Assembly: GCA_905181935.1 (NCBI GenBank)
Contig: CAJIZV010000001.1
Coordinates: 248,001-312,000, forward strand
Reading direction: 5' to 3'
From: an uncultured Amylibacter sp.
GTDB lineage: Bacteria > Pseudomonadota > Alphaproteobacteria > Rhodobacterales > Rhodobacteraceae
DNA: 64,000 nucleotides
Shown here: piece by piece, positions 10,003 to 18,268 of the stretch
Position numbering within the stretch: position 1 is the first letter of the stretch
Layout: every line of letters begins with the position of its first letter
The notes under the pieces: generated by a model
The model's database searches: none
The model's input: the letters and a program-made list of their open reading frames with translations, nothing else
What the model was told of the DNA's origin: nothing
Made by a program: the position numbers and the translations under genes

Positions 10003-10425
10003 TCAATCGTCACGGTGAACTTTTTCTTTTCGCTCGTGTCGCTCTTGGGCTTCCAGTGAAAGGTTTGCCGTTGGGCGAGCGTCAAGCCGCTTTAGTGAAA
10101 TTGGTTCTCCAGTTGAATCACACCAACCATATGAGCCATCTTCAATACGTCTTAGAGCACTATCAATTTTAGATACTAACTTGCGCTGACGATCACGAGT
10201 TCGCAACTCAAGCGCTCGATCTGTTTCCTCTGACGCTCGATCAGCCACGTCTGGAATATTACGAGTGCCTTCTTGCATACCTTCAATAGTATCGCGGCCA
10301 TCAGCCAAAAGTGAAGCTTTCCAATCTAGTAATTTTTTTTGAAAATACTCTACCTGACGGTCATTCATAAATTCTTCTTCGTCAGTAGGATGATATTCAG
10401 AATCTAACAATTTATTTACTTTCAT
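10003..10425 (-). CDS. dksA: RNA polymerase-binding transcription factor DksA, single-cysteine zinc-finger variant
   Basis: DksA enters the RNA polymerase secondary channel and, with ppGpp, retunes rRNA and amino-acid promoters. The long coiled coil spans about residues 30-95, and its tip carries the DxxDxA motif (Asp59, Asp62, Ala64) needed for activity. The C-terminal zinc-finger region keeps only one cysteine (Cys102, in GWCDST); the other three ligand positions are Thr/Ala/His-like. Alphaproteobacterial and other zinc-independent DksA proteins show this pattern, so it is probably functional. I chose the ATG at 10425 (140 aa); a 10-residue extension to 10455 is possible. Confidence 0.9.
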   Translation of the reverse strand: MKVNKLLDSEYHPTDEEEFMNDRQVEYFQKKLLDWKASLLADGRDTIEGMQEGTRNIPDVADRASEETDRALELRTRDRQRKLVSKIDSALRRIEDGSYGWCDSTGEPISLKRLDARPTANLSLEAQERHERKEKVHRDD

Positions 10426-10810
10426 AATAAGACCCAACCTTGGCTCAATAATCAATTAATAGGTGGTTGCGTAACGTAGAATCTATCAGATGTCACGTCT
10501 TAGTTTGGGCCCATTGTTAGATATCATATAAAGTAACTAATTTAACTAATCATAGTATATTTAATTAGAAATTAACCCTAAGTAGCCCAGTATATAAACA
10601 TACACCAATAAGTCATTGAAAATGAATGGTTTGATAATTCATTTTAATAAAAATAATAACATACTTAATTAATAAAAGCTTATGAAAAACTTAATATAAA
10701 ATTTCTTTTGAAAGTTCTTTTCACATTACCATAAGTGAAATAAGATAAGTGAGAAGGATGTTGATCATGAGCAACTTCCCAAATAATTAAAACTTAAAAA
10801 GGTAAACTAT
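10426..10810. other. AT-rich intergenic region between divergent dksA and a small membrane protein gene
   Basis: These 385 bp contain no convincing gene. They must hold the dksA promoter (leftward) and the promoter of the small protein at 10811 (rightward). A TTGAAA near 10708 followed about 17 bases later by an A/T-rich hexamer is a possible rightward promoter, but it is weak. A seven-codon open frame at 10768-10791 lies just before the next gene and is treated as noise. Confidence 0.4.
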
Positions 10811-10978
10811 ATGATCCCGTTAATTACCTTTATTATTGGACTTATTTTTGGGTGGATACGTTCTGTTAGAAAGAATGGTACATTGTTTGACCATCTGCAA
10901 TACAGTGTTGTACATGGATTAGCTTTTGGAATCATCGGTCTAGTTGTATCAATAATTTTAATACAATTAATCCAATGA
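10811..10978 (+). CDS. Small membrane protein, 55 aa, unnamed
   Basis: An open frame of 55 codons starting MIPLITFIIGLIFGWIRS, preceded by AAAAAGG about eight bases before the ATG. It contains two hydrophobic segments (about residues 2-15 and 37-54) joined by a basic, polar loop (RKNGTLFDHLQYS), so it should be a two-pass inner-membrane protein with a short hairpin topology. I recall similar short proteins in Rhodobacteraceae genomes, but no function is established and I could not search. It precedes the M48 peptidase gene by 53 bp on the same strand, so the two may be co-transcribed. Its codon use looks like that of its neighbours. Confidence 0.72.
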   Translation: MIPLITFIIGLIFGWIRSVRKNGTLFDHLQYSVVHGLAFGIIGLVVSIILIQLIQ

Positions 10979-11031
10979 TAAGCTTCCTTTAAGCCTGTTG
11001 CATTATATGCAAATAATCCCATATTAAAACT

Positions 11032-11709
11032 ATGTTAAAATTTTCACCAATACTCTTAGCTGTAGCATGGGCTGTCATCATGTACTACGTGTCAGCTTGG
11101 CGTACTAAATCTGAGATGGATAAAAAATCAACGTTGTTGAATGATCCACCACTTCAAGCTCTCACAAATCAAATGGCTGATGCTCTAGATCTTAGTCAAA
11201 TTAAAGTACATGTGTACGAAATCGATCCAGTAAATGGGCTTGCCGTGCCTGATGGCCGTATTTTTATCACACGTGGGTTTATGAAAAAGTATTATGATGG
11301 CGATGTTACTGCAGCAGAACTAGCCAGCGTTATTGCTCATGAGCTAGGTCACGTAGCTTTGGGTCATACCAAACGTAGGATGATAGATTTCTCAAGCCAA
11401 AATGCAATTCGGGTTGCCTTAGCAATGTTTCTCAGCCGCTTTCTTGGTGGATTTGGGACAATGATTGCAGGTGCATTAACTACAATGCTTGCAGCACGCT
11501 TATCTCGGAAAGATGAATACGAGGCGGATGCATATGCTGCTGCACTACTAATTAAATCAAAAATTGGTGTTGAACCTCAAATTTCAATGTTTGAAAAGCT
11601 TGGAAGATTAAGTGGCGACGGCGGACAGCCGATGGCTTGGATGATGAGTCATCCAAAAACAGCAGATCGTATTACAGCTATTAAAAAATTACGAAATAAG
11701 TGGCAGTAG
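11032..11709 (+). CDS. M48-family zinc metallopeptidase
   Basis: A 225-aa membrane-anchored peptidase with an N-terminal hydrophobic segment (about residues 4-22). The HEXXH zinc motif is HELGH at about 103-107, and the third ligand glutamate is in the downstream DEYEADAYA block near 165. A hydrophobic stretch between them (about 125-155) may pack on or cross the membrane. The architecture resembles short HtpX/Oma1-like M48 peptidases of membrane protein quality control rather than the longer BepA type with TPRs. No ribosome site is obvious before the ATG, which may mean translation depends on the upstream small gene. The substrate is unknown. Confidence 0.85.
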   Translation: MLKFSPILLAVAWAVIMYYVSAWRTKSEMDKKSTLLNDPPLQALTNQMADALDLSQIKVHVYEIDPVNGLAVPDGRIFITRGFMKKYYDGDVTAAELASVIAHELGHVALGHTKRRMIDFSSQNAIRVALAMFLSRFLGGFGTMIAGALTTMLAARLSRKDEYEADAYAAALLIKSKIGVEPQISMFEKLGRLSGDGGQPMAWMMSHPKTADRITAIKKLRNKWQ

Positions 11710-11734
11710 CTAACAAAGCCCCAGCATATGCACT

Positions 11735-12268
11735 TTAACCGGCGATAAATTTTGCCAATCTTGGGAGACGCGATGATTTTAACATTTTACGATTGTTAAT
11801 GCTAACACCTGATCGGCGAATAGCCTCTTTGCGGACGACTTCAACTATCTCTAGAATTTCCAAACGATTGGCCATAGCCATTTCTAATAGAAAATCGTCT
11901 GGTGAACGCCGAATTAAGCCATGGTCTGATAGAATTGTAGTGGGAAAATCTTTTAGGTTGGCAGTCAATAATTCTTCGGCTCCACCTTCAATGGCAGCCT
12001 GCAATACATGAACATCATTTTCATCTGGTAAAAACAAATTATGATCCTCTGGGCCCATTTTTACCTGTGCGTTTGGCCAGTTAACCCGAAGGAGTGCAAT
12101 TTCTATAGTTGCTTCAGCTTCCTCATGGTTTCGAGCAGCAGCTCGGCGCCATTCTTCAATTATTCGCTCCGACCATAACGGTACAAATAAATCTTTCGAT
12201 GCAGCACCCAATAATATTGAACGAAGTATCGAAGGATAAATGACGCAGGTATCAAGAAGGACGCGCAT
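11735..12268 (-). CDS. PIN-domain protein (RSP_2648-like)
   Basis: A 177-aa PIN-fold protein starting MRVLLDTCVIYPS. Asp6 of the first PIN acidic motif is followed by a central Glu-rich helix and a late acidic pair (LPDENDVHVL). It resembles the single-copy Rhodobacterales PIN family typified by Rhodobacter sphaeroides RSP_2648. Unlike VapC toxins it has no antitoxin gene beside it. Instead its start codon shares one base with the stop of the RlmI-like methyltransferase, so a housekeeping RNA-related role is more plausible than toxicity. Nuclease activity is inferred from the fold. Confidence 0.8.
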   Translation of the reverse strand: MRVLLDTCVIYPSILRSILLGAASKDLFVPLWSERIIEEWRRAAARNHEEAEATIEIALLRVNWPNAQVKMGPEDHNLFLPDENDVHVLQAAIEGGAEELLTANLKDFPTTILSDHGLIRRSPDDFLLEMAMANRLEILEIVEVVRKEAIRRSGVSINNRKMLKSSRLPRLAKFIAG

Positions 12269-13458
12269 TAATCGAGCCGTAGGAAAATAGATTTAAGGTA
12301 GGAAGATTCTGCAAGATGTGGGTGTACTGGGTGATCCACTCCGGCAGCGCCAGTATGGATAATTTGCCCTTTACGACCAGCTTTACCCATTCCTACTAAA
12401 GATGATTTCCGAAATTTGGCCATATCAGCTGCATGTGAACAAGAACAAAGCACCAAATATCCACCTGGCTTCACTAATTTAGCAGCCATTTTTGCTGCTT
12501 TTTCATAAGCGCGCAAACCACGATCAAGTGTAGGCTTAGATGGTGCAAACGCTGGTGGATCACATACGACAACCTGATATGTTTCACCCTCTTCAGCAAG
12601 TTCTGACATCGCATCAAAAGCATCACTCTTACGAGTGCTAAACGAATTAGAAAAGCCAGAGGCCTCTGCCCCTGCGATTGCTAAATTAAGCGCAGGCTGG
12701 GAACTATCTATAGCTAATGCAGAAACTGCACCACCAGCTAGAGCTGCTAAGGAAAAGCCACCAACATGACTAAAGACATCTAGCATTGCCCCCCCTTTAG
12801 CTAATTTGGAAACAAATGCGTGATTTTCACGTTGATCAAAAAATAAACCTGTTTTCTGACCACCTGTAATATCTGCCATGTATGTAGCGCCATTCATCAA
12901 CACTGGGATAGGTTTGTCGGAAGATCCTTTGATAAATACATTCTCTAAGTCTAGCCCCTCAAGAGCCCGCGCACGACCTGCTGCATTTTTCAATATAATT
13001 TTTGGGGAAAATATTTGCTCTAGTGCATCCGTGATTTCTGGCATCATTTTTTCAGCCCAAGCCGCGTTTGGCTGCACAACAAAGGCGTCTCCAAAGCGAT
13101 CAATAATTACCCCTGGCAAACCATCCGCTTCAGCATGAATTAATCTGTAAAATGGTGCATCATACAACTGATCACGCAATTCTGCAGCAACTCTTAATTT
13201 ACTCACAATCCAAGCAGTATCAATGACTGTATCAACATTTAGATCCATAACACGCCCAGTAATTTTACTCTCACCATTAAATGCTATTAATCCAAGATCC
13301 TGTTTGTCATTAGTTTGCACTTTCATAAAGGTTCCAGCTGGAATCTTTTTTGTGCGCCGATCTAATACAACATCATCGGAATAAATCCAAGGGAAGCCAA
13401 ACATCACACGTGCAGGTGATTTATTGGGGCGAAAGCGGAGTGTTGGAATATCTGTCAT
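12268..13458 (-). CDS. SAM-dependent 23S rRNA (cytosine-5)-methyltransferase, RlmI-like
   Basis: A 396-aa enzyme with an N-terminal PUA RNA-binding domain (about 1-80), a connecting RNA-binding region, and a C-terminal Rossmann methyltransferase domain (about 190-396). The SAM-binding motif I region reads MLDVFSHVGGFSLAAL near residue 225, and the catalytic motif DPPAFAPS lies near 300. A cysteine-rich SCSH follows near 345, as in RlmI/RlmK-type m5C enzymes. Which rRNA base it modifies is not determinable. It is directly upstream of the PIN-domain gene with a one-base overlap. Confidence 0.85.
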   Translation of the reverse strand: MTDIPTLRFRPNKSPARVMFGFPWIYSDDVVLDRRTKKIPAGTFMKVQTNDKQDLGLIAFNGESKITGRVMDLNVDTVIDTAWIVSKLRVAAELRDQLYDAPFYRLIHAEADGLPGVIIDRFGDAFVVQPNAAWAEKMMPEITDALEQIFSPKIILKNAAGRARALEGLDLENVFIKGSSDKPIPVLMNGATYMADITGGQKTGLFFDQRENHAFVSKLAKGGAMLDVFSHVGGFSLAALAGGAVSALAIDSSQPALNLAIAGAEASGFSNSFSTRKSDAFDAMSELAEEGETYQVVVCDPPAFAPSKPTLDRGLRAYEKAAKMAAKLVKPGGYLVLCSCSHAADMAKFRKSSLVGMGKAGRKGQIIHTGAAGVDHPVHPHLAESSYLKSIFLRLD

Positions 13459-13484
13459 TAGGTTCGCTTACATGGGTTCAGAGC

Positions 13485-13518
13485 AAAAGAAAAGCGCCCA
13501 AGAATGAGCTTGAGCGCT
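13485..13518 (-). terminator. Rho-independent terminator after the 48-aa gene
   Basis: On the minus strand the stem pairs AGCGC-x-CAAG (13493-13502) with CTTG-x-GCGCT (13509-13518) around a six-base loop with one internal mismatch, then runs into a TTTTCTTTT tract (about 13485-13493). It lies 42 bp beyond the stop of the small gene at 13560 and just before the methyltransferase start, so it insulates that gene. Confidence 0.75.
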
Positions 13519-13559
13519 AAAACAAATATCGGGAGGAAAATTTGTTTAAATTAATGGAG

Positions 13560-13706
13560 TTAAGCGTGTTTAACAGTAGCAAACGTGAACCGAAATTTAA
13601 ACCAAACTAGCACGCCTGCAAACAATGCAGACATATATTCTGCACGCAAGTCTGATGCTTCAGCCCGAATTTTAAATAGATCAATATTTTCGTAAGAGTT
13701 AATCAT
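13560..13706 (-). CDS. Small protein, 48 aa, unnamed
   Basis: An open frame starting MINSYENIDLFKIRAEASDL with a near-ideal ribosome site (AAGGAG, about six bases before the ATG) and its own downstream terminator. The first half is polar and helical with an ARLR-like pattern (IRAEASDLRAEYM). The second half is more hydrophobic and aromatic (ALFAGVLVWFKFRF), so it may associate with the membrane. It recalls the short unnamed Rhodobacteraceae proteins of the RSP_7527 type, but I cannot confirm this. It lies alone between the sarcosine oxidase operon and the methyltransferase gene. Confidence 0.7.
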   Translation of the reverse strand: MINSYENIDLFKIRAEASDLRAEYMSALFAGVLVWFKFRFTFATVKHA

Positions 13707-13792
13707 GATAGTCTCCTTTATTTCTATAGTCTTAATTTAGGAGATTTGCAGCTGGTTGACATCATACAAGATTGCCCTGCCGCCATGTTGGC

Positions 13793-13823
13793 ATTGCATG
13801 GCTAAATTACTTAGCCATGCAAT
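13793..13823. promoter_or_regulatory. Perfect 13-bp hairpin after the sarcosine oxidase operon
   Basis: 13793-13805 pairs perfectly with 13811-13823 around a five-base loop, 12 bp beyond the soxG stop. No T tract follows on either strand, so it is not a standard intrinsic terminator. It may protect the 3' end of the sox mRNA or act with Rho. Confidence 0.6.
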
Positions 13824-13834
13824 ATTAACATTAA

Positions 13835-14398
13835 TTAATGAAAGCCAACTTCTGAACCTTTTTCAGATGCATTTTCCAACCAATCCATTACGTATCCTGC
13901 AACCGACCGAAAGCACACTAAACGAGCAGTCGTGTCGCTGGTAAACCAAAATGCAACAGCTAATTGAGCAATTCGAGTGCGCCGTACTTCACCAACTGGT
14001 AATATTTTTGATGACATATCAGCAGGTGAACCTTTTGATATTACATCCCTGATAGAACCACCTGTCAGTTCAAAGACAGCACGAGCATCAGATACGTTTA
14101 CAATTAGACTATGAACGCCTAGTAAAGATTTTTCCATTTTTGCAATCGTTGCATCTACAGATTCGTAATCAACCATAACCAATAATTCGTCAGGTGACAT
14201 CCACGCAGTTGCCCCTTTAGATGTAGAAACACATTGACGCTGATCAGGTATATTTGTTCCTGTTACAATTTTAATTACTTTTGCTATTACAGGTGACTTT
14301 AAATCCCCTCGAAGAGTAATCATACCTGTAAGTCCAGCATCTTTAACCTTAATGGATCCATTGCTAGAAGCACCATTCAATCCTGTAACACTAAACAT
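13835..14398 (-). CDS. soxG: Sarcosine oxidase gamma subunit
   Basis: The 187-aa gamma chain of heterotetrameric sarcosine oxidase, which oxidatively demethylates sarcosine to glycine and passes the methyl carbon to tetrahydrofolate. It belongs to the GcvT/YgfZ-related fold and has the late segment GYVMDWLENA. I placed the start at the ATG at 14398 (MFSVTGLN), which overlaps the end of soxA by eight bases; an earlier start at 14437 would add 13 residues within soxA. It is the last gene of the operon, after soxA, as usual for Rhodobacterales. Confidence 0.88.
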   Translation of the reverse strand: MFSVTGLNGASSNGSIKVKDAGLTGMITLRGDLKSPVIAKVIKIVTGTNIPDQRQCVSTSKGATAWMSPDELLVMVDYESVDATIAKMEKSLLGVHSLIVNVSDARAVFELTGGSIRDVISKGSPADMSSKILPVGEVRRTRIAQLAVAFWFTSDTTARLVCFRSVAGYVMDWLENASEKGSEVGFH

Positions 14399-17300
14399 TT
14401 TGACGAACTCCTTCTGGATCAAGGAAAACTGGATCACAAATTTTTACCTTGATAATTTTACCTTCTAACGTTGGAAAATCAATAATTTCTCCCATACGAT
14501 CTGGACCAAATTCAATTAACCCCATAGCTATTGAGCGTCCTAATGTTGGTGAAAAATATGTAGACGTCACACGGCCAATCATGTTTTTAACACCATTTTC
14601 TCTCACAATACCATCTGTTGCATAAGCCCCATCTGGTATAACCACTTCTGGATTAATAGTTTTCAAACCAACTAGCTTCCAACGAGAAGGGTCCACCATA
14701 TTAGAACGCAAGTGAGCACGCTTTCCTAAGAAATCATCTTTCTTTTTTGATATAGCCCATTGTAGGTTTAGATCTTGAGGGATTACAGTACCGTCAGTTT
14801 CATCACCAATCATAATGAAGCCTTTTTCTGCACGCATCACGTGCAGACATTCTGTGCCATATGGTTGAATACCATATTCTGCACCAGCTTTCATGCACAT
14901 ATCCCAGAAGGCTTGGCCATCTGAGGCAGGTACAGCTACCTCATAAGAAAGTTCACCCGAAAACGAAATACGGAAAGGGCGTGCCTTTATACCACCAATC
15001 TTACCCTCAACAAAAGTCATGAATGGCAATGCTTCCGCTGAGACATCCATACCCCCTAATTTTTCTAAGACTTTACGAGCATTAGGGCCAACTACTGCAA
15101 TTTGCGCATACTGCTCAGTGACGTTTGCAGTGTAAACTTTCCAGTCCCACCATTCAGTTTGCAGCCATTCTTCCATCCACGTGTGGATGCGGTCAGAGCC
15201 CCCAGATGTTGTATGACATAAAAAAGTTTCTTCATCTAATCGTGCAACTACACCATCATCAGATAAAAAGCCATTCTCAGTACACATAAGTCCATAGCGA
15301 CAACGCCCAATCTTTAAATTTGACATCATGTTTGTGTATAGCATGTCTAAAAATTTACCTGCATCAGGTCCTTTTACGACAATCTTACCCAAGGTCGAAG
15401 CATCTAATAATCCAACATTATTGCGGGTATTTAAAATTTCTCGTGTAACTGCCTCTTGCACATTTTCACCTTCTTGCTGGTAGCAGTATGGACGGCGCCA
15501 ATCAGCAACCGGCTCAAAGAATCCTCCATTATCTTTTATCCACTGATGAATCGGCGTTTTACGAATAGGTTTAAACAATTTACCACGGGCATCACCAGCA
15601 ATAGATCCCATAGAAATCGGGTGATAAGGAGGGCGAAATGTTGTTGTCCCAACATTTGGAATATCAGCATTCAAACTATCTGCTAAAATTGCCAATCCAT
15701 TAATATTTGATAATTTGCCCTGATCCGTTGCCATGCCAAGTGTTGTGTAGCGTTTAGTATGCTCAACACTCTCGTACCCTTCGAGAGCCGCCAGACGTAC
15801 ATCAGAAATTTTTACATCATTTTGGTAATCCAAAAAGGTCTTAGTTTGTAACTTTATAGACATGCCTTGAGGCATTTGCCAAATTTGTTCTATTAGAGCC
15901 TCTGGCTCTGCAAATGCTTTTAGAGGTATTGATGCTGTAGGTTTGTAACCTATTTCTTTTAACGTTTTACGGCATTGAGAGATGGCATCTTGCATTGAGC
16001 TTTTAGCATCTAAATATCCATTAGCTGTACCACCAACTATTACAAAGCCAGTTCCATCTGCCCCTAATGGAGGTCGTTTTGGATCTGGTCGGAACATTGC
16101 TTGATTAGCGTCCCAATTTAGCTTTCCACCACAATGTGACCACAAATGTACAATAGGTGACCAGCCACCTGACATAGCTACTACATCACATTTAATTTCT
16201 TCTAATGGAACACCCTCGCCTGCCTGCAAACAAATTGAAACGCCTGTAACATTTCTGGACCCTTTTACTTTAGAAATCCCCATACCAGTCTCAACGCGAA
16301 TGCCCATTTTACGAGCTTGGTTTGGCAAAGCACCGTCTACTGAAACTCGAGCATCTAGAATCACTGCTACCTTTAGACCGACCTTAACTTGTGCAATGGC
16401 TGTACGATATGCATCGTCATTATTAGTGGCAAGAACCATGACATCTCCACAAGAAGTGCCGTAATCAACGATATAATCACGTACAGCGCCTGCCAGCATT
16501 ACTGCTGGAATATCATTACCAGCAAACGATAATGGGCGTTCAATTGCACCAGTGGTAGTGACGATACGCTTAGCACGTATGCGCCATAAACGATGCCGTG
16601 GCCCATTTTTTTCTGGCGCATGATCAGTTAAACATTCATAGCCTGTAGCCCACCCATGATCATATACCCCAGCACCCATAGTACGAGCACGCAATGTAAC
16701 ATTAGGCATTTTTTTTAATTCACTTAACGCATTTTTAATCCATTTTGAACTGTCTTTATCATTGATCAAAACATCATCAACAGGTGCACGACCTCCCCAT
16801 GTGTTTGTTTGCTCTAGTACTAAAACTTTGGCACCAACGCGGCCAGCCTCAAGAGCTGCAGCCAATCCAGATGTACCACCCCCTACAATTAAAACATCAA
16901 CATGAGCATAAAAATACTCATACCTGTCGTCATCTTTTTCTGTTGGCGCAGCGCCCAAACCTGCGGCTTTGCGAATAAAAGGTTCAAACATATGTTTCCA
17001 GGCAAATCGTGGAAACATAAATGTTTTATAGTAAAATCCCGCTGGAAAAATGGGGCTCATAATGCGATTAACACCACCAATATCAAATTCTAATGAAGGC
17101 CATGCATTTTGACTTTTTGCATTTAATCCATTAAATAATTCAGTGGTTGTTGCGCGTTGATTAGGCTCAAATTTACCACCACCACCTAAACCGACAAGTG
17201 CATTTGGCTCTTCAGGGCCAGATGCAACTATGCCGCGTGGACGGTGGTATTTAAATGAGCGACCAACCAAAGTTTGTCCATTAGCCAAAAGCGCAGAGGC

Positions 17301-17405
17301 TAATGTGTCACCTTTAAATCCAGTCAAACGCTTCCCATTAAAGGAAAACTCTACCAACTTAGTACGATCAATTAGACGGCCACCTGTAGATAATCTTGTG
17401 CTCAT
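14391..17405 (-). CDS. soxA: Sarcosine oxidase alpha subunit
   Basis: The 1,004-aa alpha chain. Residues about 1-100 form the N-terminal ferredoxin-like segment. An NAD-binding pyridine-nucleotide oxidoreductase region starts with DVLIVGGGTSGLAAAL near 170, and the C-terminal third (about 620-1000) is an aminomethyltransferase (GcvT-like) domain that binds tetrahydrofolate and takes up the one-carbon unit. The start is the ATG at 17405, which overlaps the soxD stop as ATGA; a start six codons upstream is less likely. Full length and uninterrupted. The product should make 5,10-methylene-THF with the other three subunits. Confidence 0.94.
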   Translation of the reverse strand: MSTRLSTGGRLIDRTKLVEFSFNGKRLTGFKGDTLASALLANGQTLVGRSFKYHRPRGIVASGPEEPNALVGLGGGGKFEPNQRATTTELFNGLNAKSQNAWPSLEFDIGGVNRIMSPIFPAGFYYKTFMFPRFAWKHMFEPFIRKAAGLGAAPTEKDDDRYEYFYAHVDVLIVGGGTSGLAAALEAGRVGAKVLVLEQTNTWGGRAPVDDVLINDKDSSKWIKNALSELKKMPNVTLRARTMGAGVYDHGWATGYECLTDHAPEKNGPRHRLWRIRAKRIVTTTGAIERPLSFAGNDIPAVMLAGAVRDYIVDYGTSCGDVMVLATNNDDAYRTAIAQVKVGLKVAVILDARVSVDGALPNQARKMGIRVETGMGISKVKGSRNVTGVSICLQAGEGVPLEEIKCDVVAMSGGWSPIVHLWSHCGGKLNWDANQAMFRPDPKRPPLGADGTGFVIVGGTANGYLDAKSSMQDAISQCRKTLKEIGYKPTASIPLKAFAEPEALIEQIWQMPQGMSIKLQTKTFLDYQNDVKISDVRLAALEGYESVEHTKRYTTLGMATDQGKLSNINGLAILADSLNADIPNVGTTTFRPPYHPISMGSIAGDARGKLFKPIRKTPIHQWIKDNGGFFEPVADWRRPYCYQQEGENVQEAVTREILNTRNNVGLLDASTLGKIVVKGPDAGKFLDMLYTNMMSNLKIGRCRYGLMCTENGFLSDDGVVARLDEETFLCHTTSGGSDRIHTWMEEWLQTEWWDWKVYTANVTEQYAQIAVVGPNARKVLEKLGGMDVSAEALPFMTFVEGKIGGIKARPFRISFSGELSYEVAVPASDGQAFWDMCMKAGAEYGIQPYGTECLHVMRAEKGFIMIGDETDGTVIPQDLNLQWAISKKKDDFLGKRAHLRSNMVDPSRWKLVGLKTINPEVVIPDGAYATDGIVRENGVKNMIGRVTSTYFSPTLGRSIAMGLIEFGPDRMGEIIDFPTLEGKIIKVKICDPVFLDPEGVRQNV

Positions 17406-17728
17406 TTTACAAAACCTTCCCACTCAGGGCGTTTCTTTTTTATTTTATTTATAAGAGATTTTGGCGGTACCAATGATTGGGCAGAATAAGTTCCGAATAC
17501 TTCCAACGTCACAGTACACCGCGCAACATTAAACCATTTCCCACATCCAAAAACGTGACGCCAGCGCTCAAAATGAACGCCTTTTGGATTGTGGCGCATG
17601 AACAGATAAGTTTCCAAATCATCATCAGATGCTCCAGTGCCAAACCGTTCAATATGGGCCTGCCCATCACAGTGCAAGTCGGTTTCATCAGCTGTAATCT
17701 CACAATTAGGACATTTAAGATTCAGCAT
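17402..17728 (-). CDS. soxD: Sarcosine oxidase delta subunit
   Basis: The 108-aa delta chain, which carries the structural zinc of the complex. The N-terminal CPNC pair is visible (LKCPNCEI), and further cysteine/histidine ligands follow, including CDGQAH and the FGCGKWFNVAR block typical of the family. It ends in ATGA shared with soxA. It is preceded by a 42-bp gap after the unknown periplasmic-protein gene, with a modest GAGG-like site before the ATG. Confidence 0.92.
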   Translation of the reverse strand: MLNLKCPNCEITADETDLHCDGQAHIERFGTGASDDDLETYLFMRHNPKGVHFERWRHVFGCGKWFNVARCTVTLEVFGTYSAQSLVPPKSLINKIKKKRPEWEGFVK

Positions 17729-17770
17729 TTTATACCTCGCTCAAAAAGTAATTATCAATTTTTTTCATCA

Positions 17771-18268
17771 TCATTTGATCGTATCCAAACATTGATCAAT
17801 AGTATTCTTTGCTTGGCGTAACATTTCCAGATCTACAGTAATTTTATCTTTCAAACGCAACAAATTAAACTCTACATTTTGACTATTAGCAACTCTCTGG
17901 TCAAAACCTGCCAGGTCAGTGTCCTCAGTAAATGGTAATGCAAAAGTGTTATTAACAAGTTGTAATTCACGGAAAATGAATGGCTCATCATCAAAGCGAA
18001 TGGTTAAAATATCATTAGCTTGCGCTGATTTAATACCCGCGTTGCCCACCACTTGCCATCGGTCACCACTTTTTAATTTATAAGTAGCAAAAAATGATGG
18101 TATGCCATTAGCGGATGAAGTACTAATAGTCGCCCAACAAACTTTTGATGACTCAACTTTAGTAATCTGAACTTGGCCTGATGTTTCATAAATTTCCATG
18201 GAGTTATTTTGTGCTATTGCCATAGATCCAAAAGAAATCATTCCTAAAATAAAAATAATATTTTTCAT
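17771..18268 (-). CDS. Predicted periplasmic protein inside the sarcosine oxidase operon
   Basis: A 165-aa protein I do not recognise with certainty. A signal peptide is clear: basic MK start, hydrophobic core IIFILGMISFGSMA, and a cleavage-like AIA-Q near residue 19. The mature part is mostly beta-like and has two cysteines (Cys44 and Cys160) that could form a disulfide. It is faintly reminiscent of the IalB-type periplasmic family, but this is not firm. Its ATG overlaps the soxB stop as TAATG, so it is translationally coupled to the enzyme genes although the enzyme is cytosolic. The usual order is soxB-soxD directly. Confidence 0.75.
   Translation of the reverse strand: MKNIIFILGMISFGSMAIAQNNSMEIYETSGQVQITKVESSKVCWATISTSSANGIPSFFATYKLKSGDRWQVVGNAGIKSAQANDILTIRFDDEPFIFRELQLVNNTFALPFTEDTDLAGFDQRVANSQNVEFNLLRLKDKITVDLEMLRQAKNTIDQCLDTIK

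Noticed and set aside
10768-10791. Seven-codon open frame (MSNFPNN) with a GAAGGA before it, possible leader peptide
   Set aside because: It has no run of regulatory codons, no attenuator hairpin follows, and such short frames arise by chance in AT-rich DNA.
11735-12268. PIN-domain protein as a VapC-type toxin
   Set aside because: No small antitoxin gene lies beside it. It overlaps an RNA methyltransferase gene and resembles a conserved single-copy Rhodobacterales family.
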